From DYJB01 sp963777165 (GTDB lineage: Bacteria; Chloroflexota; Anaerolineae; Anaerolineales; E44-bin32): a stretch of 64,000 nucleotides of DNA. The notes beneath the pieces were generated by a model that had not been told where the DNA came from, searched no databases, and saw nothing but the letters and a program-made list of their open reading frames with translations. Shown here piece after piece: positions 32,109 through 40,183 of this stretch (position 1 is the stretch's first letter; every line of letters begins with the position of its first letter). The DNA is taken from contig CAVZPO010000028.1 of the NCBI GenBank assembly GCA_963777165.1, positions 1-64,000 of the forward strand, read 5' to 3'. The position numbers and the translations under genes were made by a program.

Positions 32109-32535
32109 ATGAACATTCAACTAGGTCTCATCCGCGCCTGCCTCGGAGATGGGTGCCGGGTGCGGCTTCTGGAGACCGAGGCAATCGTCGAGGTGCGCGT
32201 CGACCGACGCCCCGACCGGCAGACGCGCCCGCGCTACGGACAGTTGGTCGCCGTGGAGTGGGCGGTGCCTCCGGCGCTCGTCTGGCACTGGCAGCGCGCC
32301 CAGATCGTCACTCGGCGCTCGGGATCAGTGGTGGCTTTGCTGCCGCAGGGCCGCCTGGTGGAGTGCCGGCCTGCCGGGCACGCCTCGCTAGGCCTGGGAG
32401 GCAGCGCCCGAAGCGTGGGTCACGCAGGTCGCCGATCACTGGGAGGCGCACGACAGCGTCGAGCATGGCCTGCCCGCTCACCCAGCGGTTCTGCTCCAGT
32501 GGTTGGCCGAGCAGCCTGTGGCGGCTGAGGCATGA
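32109..32535 (+). CDS. Hypothetical protein (frameshifted)
   Basis: I do not recognise the function. The first frame reads MNIQLGLIRACLGDGCRVRL, TEAIVEVRVDRRPDRQTRPR and YGQLVAVEWAVPPALVWHWQ, a beta-rich small domain. At 32388-32392 one extra base shifts the frame. The other frame continues AWEAAPEAWVTQVADHWEAH and HPAVLLQWLAEQPVAAEA to a TGA at 32533, which looks like a genuine acidic helical C-terminus. The corrected product has about 141 residues. A GAGGAAG precedes the ATG. It lies about 130 bp after the terminator of the tiny gene. Confidence 0.5.
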
Positions 32536-32616
32536 CCCACCCCAGGTTCACTCAAGCAAAGCGACCGGCGCCACAACGGCGCCGGTCGCACTTCATTTCC
32601 CTGACGGTGCGAATTC

Positions 32617-33618
32617 CTACAGACGGATCGGCAGAATCAGATTGACGATCAGCCCGAGGACAAACAGGCCGCCGGCCAGCTTGTTGTGATAGAACGCCGC
32701 CGAAACGTACCACAGGGGCCAAACCGGATAATCCGGCGGCGGCTCGCTCGGCTTCGGGTCGCGGTAGATCTTGAGCACCCGCACCAAACGCGGCAGCGCC
32801 AGCACGACGAGCAGCACCCACACTCCAAGGGTGCCGGTCAGCACCAGTGCGGCGATCACGACGTAGTAACCGATCATCATGATGACGTTGGCCCACTTCG
32901 AGGCTGTGGCGCCGATGAGCACCGGCAGCGTGTGGATCCCCTTAGCCTTGTCGACCTCGAGCTTATCGATGTGTTTGCCGAAGAGGACTGTGGTGACGAC
33001 CAGCGCATAAGGCACCATCGCCCACCACACGCCGGCCGGCGGCAGCACGCCGGCGGTGACGAAATAGGTGCCGCCGATCATCAGCGGGCCCCAGACGATG
33101 AAGACCGCCGGTTCGCCCAGCCCGTGATGTTTTAGCTTGATCGGCGGGGCGACGTAGAACACGCTGATGAATAAGCCGAGCAGAGCAAAGATCACCACCG
33201 GCCAGCCGGTGCGCAGCCACAGCACGACCAGGATCGCAAGATCCGCCAGATTGAACAGCAGGATGGCATTGCGCAGTCCGGCCTTGGAGACAAGGCCGCC
33301 GAGCACAGGATGCGGCGCGTACAGCGCCCGCGTGTACTCGTCGGTATCGACGCCGCCTTCGAGGTCGAAGTAGTCGTTGGTCATGTTATTGGCGCCGTGG
33401 GCGATCAGCAGCCCGACCAGCGCCAGGGCGAAGTTGACCCAGTTCGGACGATCGACGGTGGCGACGGCCAGCAGCCCGCCGATCAGTCCCGAGGTGGCGG
33501 TCATGGTCAGCACCGCCGCCCGTGTGATGATCAGCCAGCGGCTGACGACGTCCATCTTGCGGTCCGGCGACAGGTTGACCGTGTCGAGGACCTCTTTCCA
33601 ATTGCGCAGCAACTCCAT
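32617..33618 (-). CDS. UbiA-family prenyltransferase (MenA-like)
   Basis: Integral membrane prenyltransferase of 333 residues. It has the first Asp-rich motif NDYFDLEGGVDTD at about residue 80 and a second Asp motif with HIDKLEVDKAKGIHTLP, plus eight or nine hydrophobic helices. UbiA enzymes attach isoprenoid chains to quinone or other aromatic precursors. The GANNMTNDYFDLEGGVDTDE pattern resembles 1,4-dihydroxy-2-naphthoate prenyltransferase (MenA), but no other menaquinone gene is near, so the acceptor is not certain. The start at 33618 follows a GAGG. A clear promoter lies just upstream. Confidence 0.8.
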   Translation of the reverse strand: MELLRNWKEVLDTVNLSPDRKMDVVSRWLIITRAAVLTMTATSGLIGGLLAVATVDRPNWVNFALALVGLLIAHGANNMTNDYFDLEGGVDTDEYTRALYAPHPVLGGLVSKAGLRNAILLFNLADLAILVVLWLRTGWPVVIFALLGLFISVFYVAPPIKLKHHGLGEPAVFIVWGPLMIGGTYFVTAGVLPPAGVWWAMVPYALVVTTVLFGKHIDKLEVDKAKGIHTLPVLIGATASKWANVIMMIGYYVVIAALVLTGTLGVWVLLVVLALPRLVRVLKIYRDPKPSEPPPDYPVWPLWYVSAAFYHNKLAGGLFVLGLIVNLILPIRL

Positions 33619-33646
33619 GTGGATCCTCACCGCTTGAGGTGGAGGC

Positions 33647-33675
33647 AGTGTACCAGCCGGCACCCACCGCGTAAA
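33647..33675 (-). promoter_or_regulatory. Promoter of the UbiA gene
   Basis: On the minus strand TTTACG, 17 bp and TACACT, the latter preceded by TGG (extended -10). It lies about 30 nt before the start. Confidence 0.6.
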
Positions 33676-33869
33676 GGAACACGGACGTGCTCCCGCTTGT
33701 ACCCTGGAATGGCGAGGCAACGAATCGGAGCCGCCTCCCGATCTGCCTCTCGGGCTCAGATTGCACGCGGCCCTCCGCGCCATGCGGACCAACCAGCTCC
33801 CTCCCGCCGATGACCCCTCCTCCCCGCCGCCCATGCGGCCTCGCCCGGCGGGACGGGGGGCTTCCCCGG

Positions 33870-33989
33870 GACGCTGAGCTCCTCGCCATCGGCCACGGGC
33901 GCCTCTCGCCGACCCAACGCGCCGGCTATCGCATCGTCAGCAGTCAGGTAACCTTTTTTGGCTACTGCCCGGATTGTCAGGGCGCATGA
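33870..33989 (+). pseudogene. Possible C-terminal remnant of a Fur-family regulator
   Basis: The frame ends AGYRIVSSQVTFFGYCPDCQ-GA and stop. This resembles the last strand and CxxC zinc motif of Fur/PerR proteins (GYxVxxxxLxxYGxCPxC). No DNA-binding domain or His-rich region is found upstream in any frame, so only about 30 residues would remain. The rest of 33676-34129 shows no gene. It lies just before the Dps-like ferritin gene, a typical Fur or PerR target. The match is short and could be chance. Confidence 0.35.
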
Positions 33990-34129
33990 CATTCGCGCCG
34001 CTCGGATTGCTCAGGCCCAAAGGGCGTCGGGCTCGCGGGCCAAGGAGGGAGGACCTTGGGGGCAAGCTGCATCGGATGACCGCTCGTGGCTGAAATGCCA
34101 AATCCGCTCACACCAGGAGGATGGAAGTC

Positions 34130-34681
34130 ATGGCCAAAGTAACACGCGAAATGGTCGAGAAGACGGGGATCAACGTCAACGAACTGCTCGAGCTGCTGGT
34201 CAAGAACGCCGCCGCCGAGCTGACGACCTTCTACTACTACACGATCCTGCGCGTCAACCTGATCGGGCTCGAGGGCGAGGGCCTGAAGGAGATCGCCGAA
34301 ACGGCCCGCATCGAGGACCGCAATCACTTCGAGGCGCTGGTGCCCCGCATCTATGAGCTCGGGGGCAAGCTGCCCGAGGACATGAAGAAGTTCCACGACA
34401 TGTCCGCCTGCCCGCCGGCCTCCCTGCCCAAGGACCCGACGGACATCAAGGCCATGTTGACCGTGCTGGTGGAAGCCGAGCGCTGTGCGGTGCGCGGCTA
34501 CACCCACCTGTGCAACCTGACCGCCGGCAAGGATCACCGCACCTACGCCCTGTGCCTGGCGATCCTCAACGAGGAGATCGAGCACGAATCGTGGTTCTCC
34601 GAGTTCCTGGGGGAAGGTCCGTCGGGACACTTCATGCGCCGCGGGGAGACGTCGCCCTTCGTCGGCCCATTCATGCGCTAG
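34130..34681 (+). CDS. Dps-like ferritin superfamily protein
   Basis: Four-helix-bundle protein of 183 residues of the archaeal-type Dps-like group, which oxidises and stores iron and protects DNA from peroxide. Candidate diiron ligands are in AAAELTTFYYYTIL, IEDRNHFEALVPRI (ExxxH), VEAERCAVRGYTHLC and LNEEIEHESWF (ExxxH). AGGAGG stands 11 nt before the ATG at 34130; an ATG at 34121 is too close to it. The unusual C-tail GETSPFVGPFMR is polar. It is monocistronic, with a hairpin terminator right after it. Confidence 0.8.
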   Translation: MAKVTREMVEKTGINVNELLELLVKNAAAELTTFYYYTILRVNLIGLEGEGLKEIAETARIEDRNHFEALVPRIYELGGKLPEDMKKFHDMSACPPASLPKDPTDIKAMLTVLVEAERCAVRGYTHLCNLTAGKDHRTYALCLAILNEEIEHESWFSEFLGEGPSGHFMRRGETSPFVGPFMR

Positions 34682-34697
34682 GCATGAGGACGGAAAC

Positions 34698-34726
34698 GGG
34701 GAGACCCGGCCCGGGTCTCCCCTTCC
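34698..34726 (+). terminator. Terminator after the Dps-like gene
   Basis: GGGGAGACCCGG and CCGGGTCTCCCC form a near-continuous palindrome (34698-34722), followed by TTCC. Confidence 0.6.
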
Positions 34727-34739
34727 TGACACCGCCCTC

Positions 34740-34997
34740 GTGGCCCGAATTCGCGAAATGCTCGAGATCACACCGGACGATCTTGCTCAATACAATGGCC
34801 GCAGCGGCGCTCCGGCCTATATCGCCTACCAAGGGAAGGTCTACGACGTCTCGCGCAGCTTCCTGTGGCAGCAGGGCCGCCACCAGGTGGTGCACACAGC
34901 GGGAAGGGATCTGACCGGCGAGCTCGAGGCGGCGCCCCACACCGCAGCCATGCTCGAGCGTGTGCCCTTCATCGGGACTTTGGCGGACGGCCGCTAG
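34740..34997 (+). CDS. Cytochrome b5-like heme/steroid-binding domain protein
   Basis: Small soluble protein of 80-85 residues with ITPDDLAQYNGRSGAPAYIA, YQGKVYDVSRSFLW and GRHQVVHTAGRDLTGELEAA. This is the bacterial short form of the cytochrome b5-like fold. The histidines in HQVVHTAG and APHTAAM are candidate heme ligands. The start is either GTG at 34740 or ATG at 34758 (MLEITPDD); neither has a good ribosome site. It follows the ferritin terminator. The binding partner is unknown. Confidence 0.7.
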   Translation: MARIREMLEITPDDLAQYNGRSGAPAYIAYQGKVYDVSRSFLWQQGRHQVVHTAGRDLTGELEAAPHTAAMLERVPFIGTLADGR

Positions 34998-35051
34998 CTT
35001 GCTGGCGTCACCCCGGCACCGCCAGGCCCAGGCGCCCGCGCGGCATTGGAG

Positions 35052-35795
35052 TCATTCCCAGCGGAAAGTCCTCACCGAGACGATCGTCCCCAAGAGAAGC
35101 AGTCCCGTCAGCACGCCGACATCCAACAGGTGTTCTCCCCAGGGCTCCCCGGCCCACAACCCGCGCAGCAGGTTGACCACGTAAGTCAGGGGCAGAAACG
35201 CCGATACCTTCTGGACGGCTGCGGGTAGCAGTTCGACGGTGAAGAACGCCCCGGAAAGGAGCAGCATCGGGTAGAGCAGGACCATCCCGACAACCCACGC
35301 GCTGCGCACCGTGGGCATCGTACCGGCCAGGATGAATCCGATCCCGAAGAAGCTCAGGCTGCTCAGGACGAAGCCCGCCAGCACGCTGAAGGGGTTGCCC
35401 TCGAAGCGCACGTGGTAGACCAGTTTCCCGGCGGTCACCAGCAGAAGCATTCCCAGTCCGGTCATGGTAAATACCACGATCACCTGTGCGACCAGGACAA
35501 CCAGTGGGCTGACCGGCGTGGTCCGCAGGCGGCGCAGTACCCCCTTCTCCCGATACGTGGACATGGTCATGGTGGTGGACATCAGGCCGGCGATGCAGAT
35601 GATCATGGCGGTGAGGCCTGGTATCGAGGCGTCGATCGTCCTCTGACCGCCGAACTGCGGTGTGGGTTCGTTGCCCGAGATGGCGCCGAACAAAAGCAGG
35701 TACATCAAAGGGAACACCAACGTGAAGAAAGCGCTCATCGGTTCACGCAGGAAGAGTTTGGCTTCCATCCAGGTCATCTTCATCAGGCTCTTCAT
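35052..35795 (-). CDS. ABC-2 type transporter permease
   Basis: Membrane subunit of an ABC exporter, 247 residues with six hydrophobic helices. It has an N-terminal EAKLFLREPMSAFFTLVFP re-entrant-type segment and the conserved TYREKGVLRRLRTTPVSPLV coupling stretch of the ABC-2 family. It is the last gene of a four-gene minus-strand operon (membrane protein, regulator, ATPase, permease). The substrate is unknown; drugs, lipids or peptides are all possible. Confidence 0.85.
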   Translation of the reverse strand: MKSLMKMTWMEAKLFLREPMSAFFTLVFPLMYLLLFGAISGNEPTPQFGGQRTIDASIPGLTAMIICIAGLMSTTMTMSTYREKGVLRRLRTTPVSPLVVLVAQVIVVFTMTGLGMLLLVTAGKLVYHVRFEGNPFSVLAGFVLSSLSFFGIGFILAGTMPTVRSAWVVGMVLLYPMLLLSGAFFTVELLPAAVQKVSAFLPLTYVVNLLRGLWAGEPWGEHLLDVGVLTGLLLLGTIVSVRTFRWE

Positions 35796-35803
35796 CTCGC
35801 GCC

Positions 35804-36727
35804 TCAGCCTCTCATCTCACGACCGGTAAGGCTCAGGAAGACATCTTCCAGGTTCGGCTGCTCGGTGCGCAGGTCGCGGAACCGGACTCCCTGGCTCGTC
35901 AGCAGGCTGACCACCTCGCTCACCAGCGAGCCCTTGCTGCCGTTGGCTCCGTGGACGATCACCTGGTCGCCCTTGACCTCGAGTCGTGCTCCGCCGGAAA
36001 GACCTGTTTCGAAGCCGGCCGGCAGCTTCCCGTCCAGGTTGAAGACGACACGCTCTTCCGCCCCCAGGGCGCGGATCAAGGCTGCCGGCGTGTCGAGCGC
36101 GACGATGCGGCCGTGGTCAAGGATGGCTACCCGGTCGCACAGGCGCTCGGCTTCTTCCATGAAGTGGGTGGTCAGAAGGACCGTCTTGCCCTTGGCGCGC
36201 AGGTCGCGCACCAGGTCCCAGATGGCGTGCCGCGCCTGGGGATCGAGACCGGTGGTCAGCTCGTCGAGGAAGACCAGCTGTGGATCCGGAAGGAGGGCCA
36301 GGGCGATGAACAGGCGCTGCTTCTGCCCACCAGACAGCTTGGCGAAAGGGGCATTGCGTTTCTCCTCCAGCCCCAGCTGGGCGAGAAGCACCTTCCAGTC
36401 GGCCGCCTTGGTGTAGAACGAAGCATACAGGTCCAGCGCCTCCCAGACGCGCATTCGCTCCGGCAGGTTGGACTGCTGCAACTGTGTTCCGGTGCGCTCC
36501 CGCAGGATCCGGCCGTCGCGCTGAGGATCCATGCCCAGAACGCGGACCATCCCCTGGTCCGGTTTGCGCAGGCCCTCCAGGCATTCAATGGTGGTGGTCT
36601 TGCCGGCACCGTTCGGCCCGACCATCCCGAAGATCTCGCCTTCGCGGACCTCGAAGGAAACATCCTCCACGGCGACGGTCGCGCCGTAGACCTTGCGCAG
36701 TCCTTCAACTTGCACGATGGTGTCCAT
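35804..36727 (-). CDS. ABC transporter ATP-binding protein
   Basis: ATPase subunit of 307 residues with Walker A GPNGAGKTTT, signature LSGGQKQRLFIALALL, Walker B LVFLDELTTGLDP and the H-loop TTHFMEEAE. The C-terminal 90 residues form the extra domain common in drug/lipid-exporter ATPases, ending NLEDVFLSLTGREMRG. The ATG at 36727 follows GTGAGG. It lies 8 bp after the regulator gene and 8 bp before the permease gene. Confidence 0.9.
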   Translation of the reverse strand: MDTIVQVEGLRKVYGATVAVEDVSFEVREGEIFGMVGPNGAGKTTTIECLEGLRKPDQGMVRVLGMDPQRDGRILRERTGTQLQQSNLPERMRVWEALDLYASFYTKAADWKVLLAQLGLEEKRNAPFAKLSGGQKQRLFIALALLPDPQLVFLDELTTGLDPQARHAIWDLVRDLRAKGKTVLLTTHFMEEAERLCDRVAILDHGRIVALDTPAALIRALGAEERVVFNLDGKLPAGFETGLSGGARLEVKGDQVIVHGANGSKGSLVSEVVSLLTSQGVRFRDLRTEQPNLEDVFLSLTGREMRG

Positions 36728-36735
36728 CTCGAGCC

Positions 36736-37029
36736 TCACTTGCCTTTCAAGATCGCTTCCAGCGCCGCCACGTGTTCCTGGAAGACCTGCCGTCCCGCGA
36801 CTGTGGCGGCGACGAAGGTGCGCGGTTTGCGGTCGACGAAGGTCTTGTTGACGGCGATGTAGCCGACGTCCTCCAGTTTGCGCAGGTGGGCGCCAAGGTT
36901 GCCGTCGGTGACCTCCAGCAGGTCGCGCAGGTAGGAGAAATCCACTTCGTTGCCCGCCTCGAGGGTGACCAGGGCGGCCATGATCCGCAGACGCACCGGT
37001 TGATGGATGGTCTCGTTCAGGTTGGCCAT
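36736..37029 (-). CDS. Winged-helix transcriptional regulator
   Basis: DNA-binding protein of 97 residues: MANLNETIHQPVRLRIMAAL, then FSYLRDLLEVTDGNLGAHLR (recognition helix region) and LEDVGYIAVNKTFVDRKPRT (wing). It matches the short winged-helix regulators (HTH_34 type) that commonly accompany ABC-2 exporters. It probably controls its own operon. A perfect operator-like palindrome lies next to the operon promoter. Confidence 0.8.
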   Translation of the reverse strand: MANLNETIHQPVRLRIMAALVTLEAGNEVDFSYLRDLLEVTDGNLGAHLRKLEDVGYIAVNKTFVDRKPRTFVAATVAGRQVFQEHVAALEAILKGK

Positions 37030-37032
37030 GGC

Positions 37033-37602
37033 TTACCACCTAAGGCGGATGTACAAGCCCAGGGCGATCATCCCACCGCCACCCAGGATGCCCATCCACA
37101 AGTAGAACAGGTTCGGCAACAGGAAGTAGCTGACCAGCACCAGGGCGGTGATCGGCAGCGGCCACCAGACGGCGGCGAAGGAGAGCAGCAGGCCCATGGC
37201 CAGATGGCCGATCATGGCAAACAAGACGATGAGCACGGTCACCTGTTTCCCGTCCAGCGGCCAGGCGACCGCAATCGTGACGATGCAGAAGAAGACCAGG
37301 AACAGCCAGTAGAGGCCGACCCGCTTTGCTGTGGCGGCTGTCGCCGGGCTGCGGACCCGCTTGGCCATTCGGAAGCCCCAGACGGTGCCCAGGATGCTGC
37401 CAACGATGCTCAGTCCGGTCCAGATGTATCCGAGGATCTCAGCGGGTAGGAACTGGGTGCACACGAATCCGACCAGCCAGACGATGCCGGTCACGATCAT
37501 GGTGATGTAGGTGCCGCTGCTGGCAATCGAGTGGCGGGTCTTCTGCATCACGGTCTGGATGGCCGCCAGGCTCGCTTCTGCCTCGGTCGGGGAGATGTCC
37601 AT
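37033..37602 (-). CDS. Multi-pass membrane protein of an ABC exporter operon
   Basis: Protein of 189 residues with a short soluble N-terminus (MDISPTEAEASLAAIQTVMQ) and five or six hydrophobic helices. It is the first gene of the regulator/ABC operon; its stop is 3 bp from the regulator start. Genes of this kind often precede HTH_34-type regulators. A role in sensing or in assembling the exporter is conceivable but not shown. Confidence 0.7.
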   Translation of the reverse strand: MDISPTEAEASLAAIQTVMQKTRHSIASSGTYITMIVTGIVWLVGFVCTQFLPAEILGYIWTGLSIVGSILGTVWGFRMAKRVRSPATAATAKRVGLYWLFLVFFCIVTIAVAWPLDGKQVTVLIVLFAMIGHLAMGLLLSFAAVWWPLPITALVLVSYFLLPNLFYLWMGILGGGGMIALGLYIRLRW

Positions 37603-37621
37603 GGGTGACTCCTTATAGAGA

Positions 37622-37667
37622 ACTCTGTTCTACAGAGTATTCTATACTGCTATCCTGGCGATGTCAA
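37622..37667 (-). promoter_or_regulatory. Promoter with overlapping operator for the ABC exporter operon
   Basis: On the minus strand TTGACA (37667-37662), 17 bp and TAGAAT (37644-37639). Directly downstream lies the perfect palindrome ACTCTGT-AGA-ACAGAGT (37638-37622), placed to block RNA polymerase. The regulator encoded by the second gene is the obvious candidate to bind it. Confidence 0.75.
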
Positions 37668-37810
37668 TCGGAGATCCAGAAGACGTGATCCCCCTCAACA
37701 GGACTGGGTGGGCTGTGACGTTGTCGAACCCCCGGTGCTGGATCGAATCGCCCTCCCCGTTTGTGACAACTCGGATGGCTTCATGTCCAGCCCGACGCTC
37801 ACCGGCCCGA

Positions 37811-37819
37811 TGCTACAAT
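37811..37819 (+). promoter_or_regulatory. Extended -10 promoter of the thiolase gene
   Basis: TGCTACAAT, identical to the box at 2884-2892, lies 27 nt before the ATG. Confidence 0.55.
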
Positions 37820-37846
37820 CCGCTCGCGTCCACCCCGGAGGTCCGC

Positions 37847-39070
<1,224 letters not shown>

Positions 39071-39102
39071 CCCCGGTGCGCGGCCGCCTCCAGCGCTGAC
39101 CG

Positions 39103-40131
39103 ATGCGGATCCTTGTCACCGGCGCCTCAGGGTTCATCGGCTCCTGCCTGTGCCGCGCACTTTGCGCCCAGGATCACGAGGTGATTGCTCTGCATCGGCC
39201 GACCTCGCTCCTCGCCGGGCTTGAAGGGCTGCCCGTCCGACGCGTCCTCGGGGATATGCTCGACCCCGAGTCGCTGGAGCGTGCCTTCGACGGCGTCGAG
39301 GTGGCCTTCCATACCGCCGCACCGATGCGGCCGGAGGCGGACGGCCGGACGGCCATCGAGGCGCACGTTCTCGGCACGCGCCACGTCTTGCAGGCCACGC
39401 GCCGCGCCGGGGTTCGTCGGCTGATCCACACCTCGTCGGTCGCCGCGCTCGGCGTCCCGGATGTCCCGCAGTCTGCCTCGGCGGCGGGTGCCCCGCTGCT
39501 CGACGAGCGTCATACATGGAACTATCTCGCCAAGCGTTGGCCGTATGCGTTCGCTAAACACAGCTCCGAGCTCGAGGTCCAGCATGCGGTGGAGGGTGGG
39601 CTGCAGGCGGTCATCGTCAACCCATCCGCCGTGTTTGGCGCCGGCGACTGGTACCGCACGAAGAAGAGCCTGGTTGCGCACCTCGGCCGCGGCGCACTGA
39701 CGCCGGTGATCCCCGGCGGACTGAACGCCGTCCACATCGACGACGTGGTCGCCGGACACCTGGCCGCCGTCGAGCGTGGCCGATCCGGAGAGCGCTACAT
39801 CCTCGGTGGGGAGAACCTGACGCTGCCCGAGCTGTTTGCGATCACCGCTCAGGTCGTCGGGCGCCGTCCCCCCCGGCGCCAGATCCCTCTCTGGGCGATT
39901 CCTGTGGTCCGGCGGTTGCTGCAACCGGCGCGAGCGATCCTGAGGCTGCCGATCGAACCCAGCCTGCTCTGGCTTGCCGGTTACTACTTCTTCTACGATA
40001 CGCACAAGGCTCAGGACGAGCTCGGTCTGCCTCCTGCCAAATCGTATCGCCAGGCGGCCCAGGAAACCTACACCTGGCTGTTGAGCATCGGCGCCGTGCC
40101 CTCGACGGTCGGAGGGGTCGGGGCTCCGTGA
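39103..40131 (+). CDS. NAD(P)-dependent SDR/epimerase-family reductase (paralogue)
   Basis: Extended SDR of 342 residues with the nucleotide loop VTGASGFIGSCLCR and catalytic WPYAFAKHSSE (YxxxK). It is clearly related to the SDR at 12471-13454: both have LHRPTS near residue 35, a GDMLDPE or GDILDPE stretch, VHIDDV and RSGERYILGGENLT. Reaction unknown; dihydroflavonol reductase-like enzymes reduce 3-oxo or ketone groups. It lies directly after the thiolase gene and before the sensor kinase promoter. Confidence 0.8.
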   Translation: MRILVTGASGFIGSCLCRALCAQDHEVIALHRPTSLLAGLEGLPVRRVLGDMLDPESLERAFDGVEVAFHTAAPMRPEADGRTAIEAHVLGTRHVLQATRRAGVRRLIHTSSVAALGVPDVPQSASAAGAPLLDERHTWNYLAKRWPYAFAKHSSELEVQHAVEGGLQAVIVNPSAVFGAGDWYRTKKSLVAHLGRGALTPVIPGGLNAVHIDDVVAGHLAAVERGRSGERYILGGENLTLPELFAITAQVVGRRPPRRQIPLWAIPVVRRLLQPARAILRLPIEPSLLWLAGYYFFYDTHKAQDELGLPPAKSYRQAAQETYTWLLSIGAVPSTVGGVGAP

Positions 40132-40135
40132 TCCG

Positions 40136-40144
40136 TGCTAGACT
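40136..40144 (+). promoter_or_regulatory. Extended -10 promoter of the sensor kinase gene
   Basis: TGCTAGACT lies 39 nt before the ATG at 40184. Confidence 0.45.
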
Positions 40145-40183
40145 CTCCCGCGCCGGCGCAGGCCGCTGAAGGACATCCCTCCG

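Noticed and set aside
34121..34132. Upstream ATG at 34121 as the start of the Dps-like protein
   Set aside because: It touches the AGGAGG ribosome site, while the ATG at 34130 has proper spacing and a family-like MAKVTREMVE start.
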